Assembly: GCF_000427885.1 (NCBI RefSeq)
Contig: NZ_ATYW01000016.1
Location: forward strand, 124,135-188,134
Direction of reading: 5' to 3'
Source: Glycomyces tenuis DSM 44171
Lineage (GTDB): Bacteria > Actinomycetota > Actinomycetes > Mycobacteriales > Micromonosporaceae
Length of the DNA: 64,000 bases
Position 1 is the first letter of the stretch, and each line of letters starts with the position of its first letter. The position numbers and the translations under genes are program-made. This document shows, in pieces, positions 45,090-53,689 of this stretch. The notes under the pieces are model-generated. The model searched no databases. It saw only the letters and a list, made by a program, of their open reading frames with translations, and was not told where the DNA came from.

Positions 45090-45509
45090 GCCGCGCGCCG
45101 CGGGGTACACGTTCGACGCAAGGCCCGCGCGACGGTCCGTGAGCGCCGCCGACGTGGCCGCACAGCCGAATACCGCCGCCCTCTCGGGCGAGGTCGACGG
45201 GCCGTGAAACGGCGGCCGCGACGATGCTCGGGGCCGTGAAACGGCGGCTTCGGCGACGCCCGCGAGCCGTGATTCGGCACGACCCGTATCACTCGATCGG
45301 GTAAGTGAGCGGTCGCCTCGCCAGGTTGCCGTTCGCCGATCCGTGGGCTACGGTGTGGAGCAACTATCGCGATCCGGACAGCGGAGTGAGCCGAGTCTCA
45401 CTAAGCAGGTCGGGGGAAGAGGTAGTACAGTGCAGGCGTTGAACGGGATGAGCCGGTCAACGGGCCGACGTAAGAACCAACGACTACCGAACGCAGCGGA
45501 GGACCTGGT
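45090..45509. other. 420-bp spacer between sigA and the DUF7455-type gene
   Basis: It holds three tandem GCCGTGAAACGGCGGC-like units at 45201, 45233 and 45266 and the 27-bp repeat at 45246-45272. The region 45300-45500 is the likely promoter and leader of the next gene. No coding region is supported. Confidence 0.5.
45201..45279 (+). repeat. Tandem 32-33 bp intergenic repeats
   Basis: Copies at 45201-45216, 45233-45248 (both GCCGTGAAACGGCGGC) and 45266-45279 (GCCGTGATTCGGCA). Each contains an inverted repeat GCCGT..ACGGC. The third unit merges into the 27-bp element (45246-45272) that also occurs at 42530. Confidence 0.6.
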
Positions 45510-45749
45510 ATGACATCCACCCTGACGCCCCCGCCCCAGACGGAGGAACGTCCGATCGCGGGCGAGCGCTGCGACCGGTGTAGCGCCGCGGCGAAACTGC
45601 GCGTCATGCTCGCTGAAGGCAGTGACCTCGTCTTCTGCGGACACCACGCGAACCAGTACGCCGAGAAGCTCGTACCGATCGCCATCGACTTCAACGCCGA
45701 CCCCGAGTTCGAATGGCGCGGCACCGACCTCATGGCGTCTGAGAACTAG
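45510..45749 (+). CDS. DUF7455-like small zinc-ribbon protein
   Basis: A 79-residue protein found next to the principal sigma factor gene in many actinobacteria. It has a likely zinc site formed by RCDRCSAAAK, then FCGHHANQYAEKL, giving Cys-x2-Cys and Cys-x-His-His ligands. The N-terminus is Thr/Pro-rich. The function is unknown. The ATG at 45510 has GGAGG 7 nt upstream. A perfect terminator follows at 45769-45798. Confidence 0.85.
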   Translation: MTSTLTPPPQTEERPIAGERCDRCSAAAKLRVMLAEGSDLVFCGHHANQYAEKLVPIAIDFNADPEFEWRGTDLMASEN

Positions 45750-45768
45750 CGCCCACAGGCTTCGAGAC

Positions 45769-45798
45769 GAGCCCGGACGGCCCCGACCGTCCGGGCTC
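45769..45798 (+). terminator. Terminator after the DUF7455-like gene
   Basis: GAGCCCGGACGG and CCGTCCGGGCTC form a perfect 12-bp stem around CCCCGA, 20 nt after the stop codon. Confidence 0.8.
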
Positions 45799-45831
45799 GC
45801 TCTGTGTCCGCCCCGGCATCGAGGCGGTCCG

Positions 45832-46015
45832 CTCGCGAGCGCGGAACGGACGGTCGCGTCCCGCTCCAGAAGCGGGGCGGCGACCACGCCTTCCCACGAG
45901 CACGGAGCGGACCCGTGACGAGGTCGTTCACCGGCGTGTCGCTTCGCTCGCCCACGTGAGCGCGACTCGGCTCCGACCCGCCGCCATTCGGCCCCTCGCG
46001 GGCGCGGAACGGACG
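45832..46015. repeat. Pair of 21-bp intergenic repeats
   Basis: CTCGCGAGCGCGGAACGGACG at 45832-45852 and CTCGCGGGCGCGGAACGGACG at 45995-46015 differ in one base. They lie in the 289-bp non-coding gap between the DUF7455-like gene and the helicase gene. A related GCGCGGAGCGGACG occurs near 48657. Confidence 0.55.
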
Positions 46016-46038
46016 CGCGCCGGCCTCGGGCCTCGTGC

Positions 46039-47745
46039 TCACCAGGAGCGGATCGTGGCGATCCGCTCCTCCAGTTGCTCGATGGTCGCCTGCGCGCTCG
46101 GCGGGCCGCCGCACTTCGAGCGGAGCTTCGCGTGGATCTTCCCGTGAGGTTCGCCCGTAGCGAACGACTGGGCGCCCACCAAGGCGTTCAACTGCTTGCG
46201 CAGCTTCAGGCGCCGCTGCGCGTTCGTCATCGGCGGCTCGGCCGAGGGCTTCGCCGCCTCCGGCGCCGACGACTTCTTCTGCTTCGCCATCTGCTCGCGC
46301 TGCCGCTTCTGGAGCAGCAGGTGCACCTGCTCGGAGGTGAGCAGCCCCGGCAGGCCCAGGTACTCCTGCTCCTCGGGGCTCCCCGCCTGCACCGGCAGCC
46401 CGAACGAGCCGCCCTCGAAGATCACCTGGTCGAGCTCGGCGCTGCTCTCCAAGGTCTCGCGCTGGCCGAGCTCGGTCCCCTCGTCGAGCTGCCGCTGTGC
46501 CTGCTCCAGCAGCAGCTCCGGGTCGGCGTCCTCCGACTTCTGCTTGATGACGTGGTCCCGGTCGGCCTCCAGGTTCTCCGCCAGTTGCAGCAGCGGGATC
46601 ACGCTCGGCAGGAACACCGAGGCGGTCTCCCCGGGCCGCCGCGACCGCACGAAGCGGCCGATGGCCTGCGCGAAGTACAGCGGCGTCTGCGCGTTGGTCG
46701 CGTACACGCCCACCGCCAGCCGCGGGATGTCGACGCCCTCGGAGACCATGCGGACGGCGATGAGCCACTCCTCGTCGGAGGCCGCGAACTTCGCGATCCG
46801 GTCCGAGGATCCGGCGTCGTCCGAGAGCACGACCTGCGCGGTCTTCCCGGTGACCCGCTTGAGGATCCCCGCATAGGCCCGCGCCGTGTTCTGGTCCGAG
46901 GCGATGACGAGCCCGCCCGCGTCGGGCATCCCGGCCGCGCGCAGCGAGACGAGCCGGTGGTCGGCCGCGCGGATGACCTGCTTGATCCACTCCCCCGACG
47001 GGTCCAGCGCCGTCCGCCACGCCTGGGCGGTCAGGTCCTTGGTCAGCGGCTGCCCCAGGCGCACCGCCAGCTCGTCTCCGGCGCTCGAACGCCACTTCGC
47101 CTGCCCCGAGTAGGCCATGAACATCACCGGGCGGACGACGCCGTCGGACAGCGCGTCCCGGTAGCCGTACAGCGAGTCGGCCTTCGAGCGTTTCGAGCCG
47201 TCGGGGGCGTCCTCGTAGTCCACGAAGGGGATCGGGTTGTCGTCGCTGCGGAACGGCGTGCCGGTCAGCGCCAGGCGCCGCTCGGCCTCGCCGAAGGCGG
47301 TCAGGACGCCCTCGCCCCACGAGCGCGAGTCGCCCGCGTGGTGGATCTCGTCGAGGATGACGAAGGTCCGACGGGTCATCGTGCGGCGGCGGTGGACCGA
47401 GGGATCGGCGCCGACCTGCGCGTAGGTGACGACCGCGCCGTGGAAGTCGGCTGCATTGTGGACGTCGGCGTTGCGGAACGAGGGGTCGAGCTGGATGCCG
47501 AAGTTCGCCGCGGCCCCGGCCCACTGCACCTTGAGGTGCTCGGTGGGGCAGACGACGGTGACGGTGTCGACGGTGCCGTCGGCCAAGAGGTCGTAGGCGA
47601 TCCGCAGCGCGAACGTGGTCTTCCCGGCGCCGGGCGTCGCCACCGCGAGGAAGTCCTTCGATTGACCCCGGTGGTAGGCGACCATGGCTTTGCGCTGCCA
47701 GACCCGAAGCGACGGAAGCGATTCAGGTGGGGCGGCCGGGATCAT
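46039..47745 (-). CDS. DEAD/DEAH-box (SF2) helicase
   Basis: A 568-residue superfamily 2 helicase of the type III restriction-subunit/UvrB-like group, here stand-alone. Motif I is ATPGAGKTTFALR, motif II LDEIHHAGD (DEIH box), motif III ALTGTPFRSDD. The second RecA domain has the motif VRMVSEGVDIPRLAVGVYATNAQTPLYFAQAIGRFVRSR (motifs V and VI). The C-terminal 130 residues are Gln/Lys-rich and resemble actinobacterial homologues linked to hrdB. It probably acts on DNA or RNA in repair; no methylase or endonuclease gene is adjacent. The ATG at 47745 has AAGGAG 5 nt upstream. Confidence 0.92.
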   Translation of the reverse strand: MIPAAPPESLPSLRVWQRKAMVAYHRGQSKDFLAVATPGAGKTTFALRIAYDLLADGTVDTVTVVCPTEHLKVQWAGAAANFGIQLDPSFRNADVHNAADFHGAVVTYAQVGADPSVHRRRTMTRRTFVILDEIHHAGDSRSWGEGVLTAFGEAERRLALTGTPFRSDDNPIPFVDYEDAPDGSKRSKADSLYGYRDALSDGVVRPVMFMAYSGQAKWRSSAGDELAVRLGQPLTKDLTAQAWRTALDPSGEWIKQVIRAADHRLVSLRAAGMPDAGGLVIASDQNTARAYAGILKRVTGKTAQVVLSDDAGSSDRIAKFAASDEEWLIAVRMVSEGVDIPRLAVGVYATNAQTPLYFAQAIGRFVRSRRPGETASVFLPSVIPLLQLAENLEADRDHVIKQKSEDADPELLLEQAQRQLDEGTELGQRETLESSAELDQVIFEGGSFGLPVQAGSPEEQEYLGLPGLLTSEQVHLLLQKRQREQMAKQKKSSAPEAAKPSAEPPMTNAQRRLKLRKQLNALVGAQSFATGEPHGKIHAKLRSKCGGPPSAQATIEQLEERIATIRSW

Positions 47746-47836
47746 GCGGGCTCCTTCTTCTCTCACCGAAGCGCGCGAGGCGCAGGCCTCGACACGGACA
47801 GACCCGCTCGATTCTAAGGGGCGAGGGTGGTCACGT

Positions 47837-48259
47837 TCAGCGCTCCAGGAGGATGGTGTTGGGGCCGACGTTGACACTGCGGACCTCCATCATGGCGCCG
47901 AACTTGCCGGTCTCGACGTGCGCTCCGAGCTCACGCAGGACGGCGGCGACGGCCTCCACCAGCGGTTCGGCGACGGGAGAAGGGGCCGCGGCGTTCCATG
48001 AGGGCCTGCGGCCCTTGCGCGTGTCGGCGTAGAGCGTGAACTGGCTGACCAGGAGGATCGGGGCGTCCAAATCGGACGCAGACAGCTCATCCCTCATGAT
48101 GCGCAGCTTCCAGACCTTCTCGGCGATCCACCGCGCTTCCTCAAGACCGTCCGAATGGGTGACGCCGAGGAGGACGAGCAGGCCGTCGCGGATCGCGCCG
48201 ACGCTCGCCCCCTCCACTGTCACTTCGGCTTCACTGACGGTCTGCACAACAGCTCTCAT
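47837..48259 (-). CDS. dtd: D-aminoacyl-tRNA deacylase
   Basis: Dtd hydrolyses D-aminoacyl-tRNAs, mainly D-Tyr and Gly mischarged on Ala-tRNA, as chirality proofreading. The 140-residue protein has the [17 protein letters not shown] motif (residues 77-93) and the C-terminal Gly-cisPro element in [12 protein letters not shown], slightly different from the common NDGPVT. The N-terminus [17 protein letters not shown] is typical. The ATG at 48259 is chosen over one 12 nt upstream because homologues begin MRAVVQ. It is divergent from DUF3099. Confidence 0.94.
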   Translation of the reverse strand: MRAVVQTVSEAEVTVEGASVGAIRDGLLVLLGVTHSDGLEEARWIAEKVWKLRIMRDELSASDLDAPILLVSQFTLYADTRKGRRPSWNAAAPSPVAEPLVEAVAAVLRELGAHVETGKFGAMMEVRSVNVGPNTILLER

Positions 48260-48300
48260 GCCCCAGATCATGTCGCATCGGATCGGCGTAGGCTCGAAGG

Positions 48301-48627
48301 GTGGGACGGCGTGAGAAGGCAGTGGCCATCACCGACGTGGAGCTCTCTCCTGACGAGGAGCTGCGCATCCGGACGATCCGGTATGTCGTGATGATGTCGA
48401 TACGCGCGCTTCTGGTGATCGTGTGCGCCGTCCTCGTGATGGTCGAGGCGCCGCTGCTGTGGCTGTGGCTGCCGCTCGGGCTGGTCGGCATGGCCGTCCT
48501 GCCGTGGCTGGCGGTGCTGCTCGCGAACGACCGGCTCCCCAAGGACAAGCGCAGCGCGTTCGTGCGCCACCGGCGCCGCGCGGAGCACCTCCCCGCCCCC
48601 GAGCACCGCATGATCGACTCCGAATAG
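48301..48627 (+). CDS. DUF3099 family membrane protein
   Basis: A 108-residue actinobacterial membrane protein with two helices (residues 28-50, [21 protein letters not shown]; and 53-73, [21 protein letters not shown]) and a basic C-terminal tail ([13 protein letters not shown]). The family opening [23 protein letters not shown] is present. The role is unknown. The GTG at 48301 follows TAGGCT (48289-48294) by 6 nt, suggesting a leaderless transcript. It is commonly found near dtd, DUF3039 and sigB. Confidence 0.87.
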   Translation: MGRREKAVAITDVELSPDEELRIRTIRYVVMMSIRALLVIVCAVLVMVEAPLLWLWLPLGLVGMAVLPWLAVLLANDRLPKDKRSAFVRHRRRAEHLPAPEHRMIDSE

Positions 48628-48828
48628 CGCCCGGCGGCCCCGAACCTCGCATGATGCGCGGAGCGGACGTTCGGCGCACGCGCCCGGAGACCGCCACTGC
48701 CCGCGCGGCGGCGCCGTCTTCGGCGGAGCGGTCCGTGACCGCGCCGCCACGGGCCTTCGAGCTGTGATTCCGCTCGCCCGCGTGGCAGACTTGACGGGTC
48801 CTGCCCGCAATCGAGGAGTGAGTTTGAC

Positions 48829-49083
48829 GTGAGCGAGCTTCCCACCACTGGCGGTTCGACGATGCTCGACGAGCAGACCGAGACCAAGCCGAATTACACC
48901 TACGAGGACGGCGACGAGGAGCGCTTCTCGCATTACGTGCCGAAGGACAAGCTCATGGCCGCCATGGTCGACGGCATCCCGGTCAAGGCGCTGTGCGGGA
49001 AGATGTGGGTGCCCACTCGCGACCCCGACCGCTTCCCGATCTGCCCGAGCTGCAAAGAGATCTACGAGAAGATGCGCAAATAG
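48829..49083 (+). CDS. DUF3039 family protein
   Basis: An 84-residue soluble actinobacterial protein. It carries the family signature ERFSHYVPKDKLMAAMVDGIPVKALCGKMWVPTRDPDRFPICPSCKEIYEKM, with three cysteines (CGK and CPSC) and a histidine that could bind zinc. Its function is unknown; the Mtb counterpart sits in the same sigA-sigB interval. The GTG at 48829 is preceded by a TTGACG at 48791 but no clear -10 or ribosome site. Confidence 0.88.
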   Translation: MSELPTTGGSTMLDEQTETKPNYTYEDGDEERFSHYVPKDKLMAAMVDGIPVKALCGKMWVPTRDPDRFPICPSCKEIYEKMRK

Positions 49084-49190
49084 GCGCATCGCGCCCCCGG
49101 TGGACGCGGCGCCGGGCTTCTTGCGAGTCGCAGCTCGCGCCGCGCCCCCGGACCGGGATGTGACCCGGCTCTGCCTGCTATAACGCCTGA

Positions 49191-49808
49191 GTGGAGCCTT
49201 TCTCTCTGACACTGGTCGCCGAACTGGTCGGCACCGCCGTCTTCGCCGCCTCCGGCGCCTCGGCCGCGGTCGGCAAGCGGCTCGACATGTTCGGCGTCGT
49301 CGTCATCGGCGCCATCACCGCGCTCGGCGGCGGCACCATGCGCGATGTGCTCATCGACGCGCCGCCGCTCCTGCTCGTCGACTGGCGCTACCCGACCGTC
49401 GCCGTGCTCGCCGCGGTCGCCGTGTTCTTCTTCCACCCGGCGCTGTCGCGCCTGCGCATCGCGATGCTGGTGCTCGACGCCGCAGGCCTGGCCCTGTTCA
49501 CCGTGGTCGGGACCGCGAAGGGCCTCGACTACGGCCTGGCCGTCTACGCCGCTTGCATCGTCGGGGTACTCTCCGGTGTGGGTGGCGGCATCCTGCGGGA
49601 CGTCCTCACTCGGGAGATCCCGGTGGTCCTGCGCGCGGACTTCTACGCGCTGGCCGCCGTGGTCGGCTCGGTCATCGTCGCCGCGGGCGCGCCGCTCGAG
49701 TCGCGGATCGGGGCCGTCGCCCTGTCGGTCATCGCCGCCGCAGCGATCTTCGTTGTACGGCTGGTTGCCATCAGGTATCGCTGGGAAGCCCCGAAACCGA
49801 ATTTCTGA
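49191..49808 (+). CDS. TRIC-type cation channel (UPF0126)
   Basis: A 205-residue membrane protein of the trimeric intracellular cation channel family, with about seven hydrophobic segments in two repeats. The repeat signatures are both visible: AASGASAAVGKRLDMFGVVVIGAITALGGGTMRDVL and TVVGTAKGLDYGLAVYAACIVGVLSGVGGGILRDVL. The glycine-rich GGGTxRDV/GGGILRDV kinks line the ion path. Bacterial members conduct K+ or Na+. The GTG at 49191 follows TATAAC (49179-49184) by 6 nt, so it is probably leaderless. Confidence 0.92.
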   Translation: MEPFSLTLVAELVGTAVFAASGASAAVGKRLDMFGVVVIGAITALGGGTMRDVLIDAPPLLLVDWRYPTVAVLAAVAVFFFHPALSRLRIAMLVLDAAGLALFTVVGTAKGLDYGLAVYAACIVGVLSGVGGGILRDVLTREIPVVLRADFYALAAVVGSVIVAAGAPLESRIGAVALSVIAAAAIFVVRLVAIRYRWEAPKPNF

Positions 49809-49830
49809 GTCTGTCTCCCGGTATCGTGCC

Positions 49831-49849
49831 ACCCTTCGCCCTGAAGGGT
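49831..49849 (+). terminator. Small hairpin after the TRIC gene
   Basis: ACCCTTC and GAAGGGT pair around GCCCT, 22 nt downstream of the stop codon, before sigB. Confidence 0.5.
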
Positions 49850-49959
49850 TTCAACCGCCGATTTCCGCTGCAAGCTGGTACCTCAACGCCCGGTGCCCCG
49901 CCGGGTGAGGTGCGGGAACACCCCCCGTGCGAGGGTCAGCAGCGAAAGGCGAACCAACG

Positions 49960-50916
49960 ATGGCACCCGTCGACAGCATCCGTCAGCGGCCGGCTCAACG
50001 TGCGGCCGAGTACTCCGGCGACCCCGTTCGCGCCTATCTCAACGGGATCGGCAAACACCGCCTCCTCACCGCCTCCGAAGAGGTCGAATGCGCCAAGGCC
50101 ATCGAGGCCGGCCTGATGGCCGAGCGCCGCATCTGCGAGACGACCCAGCCCGATCTGCGAGGCGACCTGGCCAAGATCGCCGCCGAAGGGCGCGCGGCCA
50201 AGCAGCGGATGCTCGAGTCGAACCTGCGCCTGGTGGTCAGCGTCGCCAAGCGCTACTCCGGACACGGCATGAGCCTGCTCGACCTGATCCAGGAGGGCAA
50301 CCTCGGACTCATCCGGGCCGTCGAGAAGTTCGACTACCAGAAGGGCTACAAGTTCTCCACGTACGCCACCTGGTGGATCCGGCAGGCGATCAACCGCGCG
50401 GTGACCGACCAGTCCCGCACGATCCGCGTCCCGGCCCACACCGTCGACCAGATCAAGCGGATGAACCGGGCCCGCCAGGACCTGCTGGCCGGACTCGGCC
50501 GCGAGCCGAGCTACGAGGAGATCGCCGCCGAGCTCGACATCACCCCCGGCAAGGTCCTCGAGCTCATGTCGTACGACCGCGAGCCGGTCAGCCTCGACCA
50601 GACCGTCGGCGAGGACGACTCGACCGCCCTGGGCGACCTGGTCGCGCACATGCCCCGCGAGGCGGCCACCGAGGAGTCGGTCTCCTACGCGCTGCTGCGC
50701 CGCCACATCGCGAACGTGCTGGCCAGCCTGCCCGAGCGGGAACAAACCGTGCTCCGTCTGCGTTTCGGTATCGACGACGGCCGCCAGCGCACCCTCGAAG
50801 AGGTGTCGGCCGATTTCGGCCTCTCCCGCGAGCGGGTGCGGCAGATCGAGAAGAACGCCCTGCACCGTCTCCGCCAGCCCGACTACGCGGGACGGCTCGC
50901 TGACTATGTGGCCTGA
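49960..50916 (+). CDS. sigB: Group 2 sigma-70 factor (SigB-type, principal-like)
   Basis: A 318-residue sigma factor that closely follows SigA but lacks the Lys/Ala-rich N-terminus. It has region 1.2 ([17 protein letters not shown]), regions 2.1-2.4 ([39 protein letters not shown]) and the 4.2 helix-turn-helix ([21 protein letters not shown]). Group 2 factors serve stationary phase and stress in actinobacteria. The neighbouring ideR reproduces the sigB-ideR/dtxR order of mycobacteria and corynebacteria. The ATG at 49960 has AAAGG 10 nt upstream. Confidence 0.94.
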   Translation: MAPVDSIRQRPAQRAAEYSGDPVRAYLNGIGKHRLLTASEEVECAKAIEAGLMAERRICETTQPDLRGDLAKIAAEGRAAKQRMLESNLRLVVSVAKRYSGHGMSLLDLIQEGNLGLIRAVEKFDYQKGYKFSTYATWWIRQAINRAVTDQSRTIRVPAHTVDQIKRMNRARQDLLAGLGREPSYEEIAAELDITPGKVLELMSYDREPVSLDQTVGEDDSTALGDLVAHMPREAATEESVSYALLRRHIANVLASLPEREQTVLRLRFGIDDGRQRTLEEVSADFGLSRERVRQIEKNALHRLRQPDYAGRLADYVA

Positions 50917-51052
50917 ACGGCATATATGATTGGTGTGGACAGGGGTCTGGCGGCACTTGACCCACCCCGCCCTGGGGCGTGAGTCGATTCGCGGCTCGCA
51001 TGCCGTGCATCGACCTCGTCGAGCCGGGCGGCCTTAGTGAAGGAACGAAGCT

Positions 51053-51739
51053 GTGACCACGGACCTCGTCGACACTACCGAAATGTACCTGCGTACCATC
51101 CTCGAGCTCGAGGAGGAGGGCGTGCCGGCGCTGCGCGCGCGGATCGCCGAGCGGCTCGAGCAGAGCGGCCCGACGGTCTCCCAGACGGTCGGCCGGATGC
51201 AGCGCCACGGCCTGCTCAACGTCAAGAGCGACCGCCACCTCGAACTGACCGAGGAGGGCCGCAGGCAGGCCGTCGCGGTCATGCGCAAGCACCGCCTGGC
51301 CGAGCGGCTCCTCGTCGACGTCATCGGCATGTCCTACACCGAGGCCCACGACGAGGCGTGCAAGTGGGAGCACGTCATGAGCGACTCGGTGGAGAAGCGG
51401 GTGTACGAGCTGCTGGAACACCCCACGCGCTCGCCCTACGGCAACACCATCCCCGGGCTCAAGGAGCTCGACTCGGCCGCCGAGGTCGTGCTCGACGAGC
51501 GCGACGAGCGGCCGATGAGCGTGGTGGCGCCCGGCTCGAAGGTGCGGGTGACGCGCCTGTGCGAGTCGGTCCAGACCCACCCCGATCTGCTGGCCTCCCT
51601 CCACGAGGCCGGGATCGACCCCGGCGCGGAGGTCGTGGTCGACCGCGCGGACCGCGAAGTGGTGATCAAGGCCGAGAGCGACACGATCCGCCTGGCCGTC
51701 GACGACGCCGCGAAGGTGTTCGCCGCTCCGGTCGAGTAG
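51053..51739 (+). CDS. ideR: Iron-dependent regulator IdeR/DtxR
   Basis: A 228-residue metal-dependent repressor controlling iron uptake and storage. Residues 1-70 are the winged helix ([18 protein letters not shown]), residues 71-140 the dimerisation and metal domain, and the C-terminal 80 an SH3-like FeoA domain. All metal ligands known from DtxR are present, shifted by one: Met11, His80, Glu84, His99, Cys103, Glu106, His107. TATGAT at 50925-50930 is a probable -10 box. The GTG at 51053 has AAGGAA upstream. It lies downstream of sigB with a 136-bp gap. Confidence 0.96.
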   Translation: MTTDLVDTTEMYLRTILELEEEGVPALRARIAERLEQSGPTVSQTVGRMQRHGLLNVKSDRHLELTEEGRRQAVAVMRKHRLAERLLVDVIGMSYTEAHDEACKWEHVMSDSVEKRVYELLEHPTRSPYGNTIPGLKELDSAAEVVLDERDERPMSVVAPGSKVRVTRLCESVQTHPDLLASLHEAGIDPGAEVVVDRADREVVIKAESDTIRLAVDDAAKVFAAPVE

Positions 51740-51749
51740 CCGCTGGGCA

Positions 51750-51804
51750 TTGACCATCCGGTGACGGGCCGGTATGGTGGCGGTGTTTTGTGAAACCGCT
51801 TGCT
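51750..51804 (+). promoter_or_regulatory. Promoter and LacI-type site of the sugar-acid dehydratase gene
   Basis: TTGACC (51750-51755) and TATGGT (51773-51778) have an exact 17-nt spacer. TGAAACCGCTTGCT (51791-51804) lies about 6-20 nt after the expected start. It shares AA-C-CGCTTGC with the pectate lyase operator TGCAAACGCTTGCA and fits the LacI pattern. Confidence 0.65.
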
Positions 51805-51823
51805 GTCGCTCGAGGGGCCGCCC

Positions 51824-52978
51824 ATGCGCATCACTCATCTCACCACTCACGTCGTCGGCACACCCTGGCGCAACCTGACATACGTGCAAGTGCACACCGA
51901 CGAGGGCCTGACCGGCGTCGGCGAGACGCGGATGCTCGGGCACACCGACGCGCTCCTGGGCTACCTGAAGGAGGCCGAGCGCAACCACGTCGCCGGCTCC
52001 GACCCCTTCGCGATCGAAGACCTCGTGCACCGCATGAAGTACCACGACTACGCCCGCCCCGGCGAGGTCATGTCCAGCGGCATCGCCGCCGTCGAGATGG
52101 CCTGCTGGGACATCAAGGGCAAGGCCCTGGGCGTCCCGGTGTGGCAGCTGCTGGGCGGGAAGGTCCGCGACCGCATCCCGGCCTACGCCAACGGCTGGTA
52201 CACCGTCGAGCGCACCCCCGAGGAGTTCCACGCCGCGGCGAAGAAGGTGGTCGAGCGCGGCTACCGGGCGCTCAAGGTCGACCCGTACGGCGCCGGCCGC
52301 TTCGAGCTGGACCAGGCCGAGTCGCGCCGGGCGGCCAGTCTCGTCGAGGCGGTGCGCGACGCCATCGGCGAGGAGGCCGAGCTGCTGCTGGAGATGCACG
52401 GCCGCTTCAACCCCGCCACGGCGATCCGCCTGGCCCAGGACGTGGCGCCGTTCCGGCCGGGGTGGGTCGAGGAGCCGGTGCCGCCGGAGAACCTCAAGGC
52501 GCTCAAGAAGGTCTCGGACCACCTCGACCTGCCGGTCGCCACCGGCGAGCGCATCCACGACCGGGCCGAGTTCAGGGAGCTGTTCGAGCTCCAGGCGGCC
52601 GACGTCATCCAGCCCGACATCGGCAACATGGGCGGGCTGTGGGAGACCCGCAAGCTCGCCGCGACCGCCGAGACCCACTACGTGCTCATCGCCCCGCACA
52701 ACGTCGGCGGGCCGGTCCAGACCGCCGCGAGCGTCCACCTGGCGGCGGTGACCCCGAACTTCAAGATCCAGGAGCACTTCAACGACTTCGCCGACGCCGA
52801 CATCAAGGCCGTCGCCCCGGGGTCGCCGCAGGTCGACGACGAGGGCTTCTTCCCGCTGCCGACCGCTCCCGGCCTGGGCGTCGAGTTCGACGCCGAGGCC
52901 GCCGCCGCGACGCCGCAGAACCGCGCGAAGTTCAACCTGTTCGCCGACGACTGGCACAAGCGCGAAGGCACCGCCTGA
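51824..52978 (+). CDS. Enolase-superfamily sugar-acid dehydratase (mandelate racemase group)
   Basis: A 384-residue protein of the mandelate racemase/muconate lactonising group. The N-terminal capping domain ends near residue 110. The barrel carries RALKVDPYGAG (catalytic Lys), the first metal ligand and His in LLLEMHGRF, VEEPVPPEN (metal Glu), ATGERIHDRAEF (metal Glu), IQPDIGNMGG and APHNVGGPV (catalytic His). This set fits dehydratases of hexonates or aldarates, such as galactonate or galactarate; the exact substrate is not readable. The ATG at 51824 has GAGGGG upstream. No other catabolic gene is adjacent. Confidence 0.88.
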   Translation: MRITHLTTHVVGTPWRNLTYVQVHTDEGLTGVGETRMLGHTDALLGYLKEAERNHVAGSDPFAIEDLVHRMKYHDYARPGEVMSSGIAAVEMACWDIKGKALGVPVWQLLGGKVRDRIPAYANGWYTVERTPEEFHAAAKKVVERGYRALKVDPYGAGRFELDQAESRRAASLVEAVRDAIGEEAELLLEMHGRFNPATAIRLAQDVAPFRPGWVEEPVPPENLKALKKVSDHLDLPVATGERIHDRAEFRELFELQAADVIQPDIGNMGGLWETRKLAATAETHYVLIAPHNVGGPVQTAASVHLAAVTPNFKIQEHFNDFADADIKAVAPGSPQVDDEGFFPLPTAPGLGVEFDAEAAAATPQNRAKFNLFADDWHKREGTA

Positions 52979-53004
52979 GCGCCCCCCGAACCGCACTCCG
53001 CACC

Positions 53005-53043
53005 AGAGCGCCCTCCTCGTTCCCCCGGCGAGGAGGGCGCTCT
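53005..53043. terminator. Bidirectional 15-bp hairpin terminator
   Basis: AGAGCGCCCTCCTCG (53005-53019) and CGAGGAGGGCGCTCT (53029-53043) pair perfectly, between the convergent dehydratase and lipoprotein genes. Confidence 0.85.
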
Positions 53044-53068
53044 GCCCGTCCCCGCCGGAGGCCGGCGG

Positions 53069-53689
53069 TCACTCCTCCTCGGCCGCGGCGGCGTGGGCCG
53101 CGGTGATGCCGTCGGCGAGTTCGGCGAAGCCGTTGACGAGGTTCTGCACCTCGACCGGGTCGGCGCCCTCGGGAGCGGTGTAGCGCATCTCGAAGATGTC
53201 GCCGCCGCTGTACCAGCCCATCTCCATGGCCGGCCCGGCGCCGGTGTCCTCGGTGTGCACGATCCAGTACCCGGTCTCGCCGATGCTGTCGGTGCTCTCG
53301 GAGCCCTCGGGTATCTGCTCCTTGTAGACGTCGACGCTGGCCTCGGTGCCGATGATGAACAGCGTCAGGTCCGGGTAGGCGGCCTCACCGGTCTGGATGG
53401 CGCACGTCGCCTGGTCGGTGGCCTCCTCCTCGTCGGTGCCCTCTTCTTCGGGGCCGCCGGAGGCGAAGCGGAAGTCCTCACCGGTGATCGAGTTCAGCTT
53501 CGCGCCGTCGACGAAGGGGCACGCCCCGCCGGCGCCCTCCAGGTCCAGGTCGACCGGGCCGGTCGTCTCGCCCGAGGGCGACGTCTCGCTGCCCGCGGTC
53601 TCGACCGGGTCCTCGGGCTCGTCCTCGCCGTCGCCGCACGCGCCGAGCGCGAGCAGCAGCACCGCCGGGATCACTGCGAGTCTTCTCAT
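53069..53689 (-). CDS. Secreted lipoprotein of unknown function
   Basis: A 206-residue lipoprotein. The signal sequence ends in a lipobox (LLLALGACG), giving an N-terminal lipidated Cys. An acidic Glu/Asp/Ser/Thr linker of about 45 residues precedes a compact domain with two further cysteines (GACPFVDG and TCAIQTG), which resembles DUF3558-type actinobacterial lipoproteins in layout. No enzyme motif is seen. The ATG at 53689 has GGAGG 4 nt upstream and overlaps the rhodanese stop by ATGA, so both are made from one mRNA. Confidence 0.8.
   Translation of the reverse strand: MRRLAVIPAVLLLALGACGDGEDEPEDPVETAGSETSPSGETTGPVDLDLEGAGGACPFVDGAKLNSITGEDFRFASGGPEEEGTDEEEATDQATCAIQTGEAAYPDLTLFIIGTEASVDVYKEQIPEGSESTDSIGETGYWIVHTEDTGAGPAMEMGWYSGGDIFEMRYTAPEGADPVEVQNLVNGFAELADGITAAHAAAAEEE

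Noticed and set aside
46039-47745. Type III restriction or phage-defence helicase
   Set aside because: The helicase has no nuclease domain, no methylase partner, and its place near sigA and dtd is conserved in actinomycetes, so it is more likely housekeeping.
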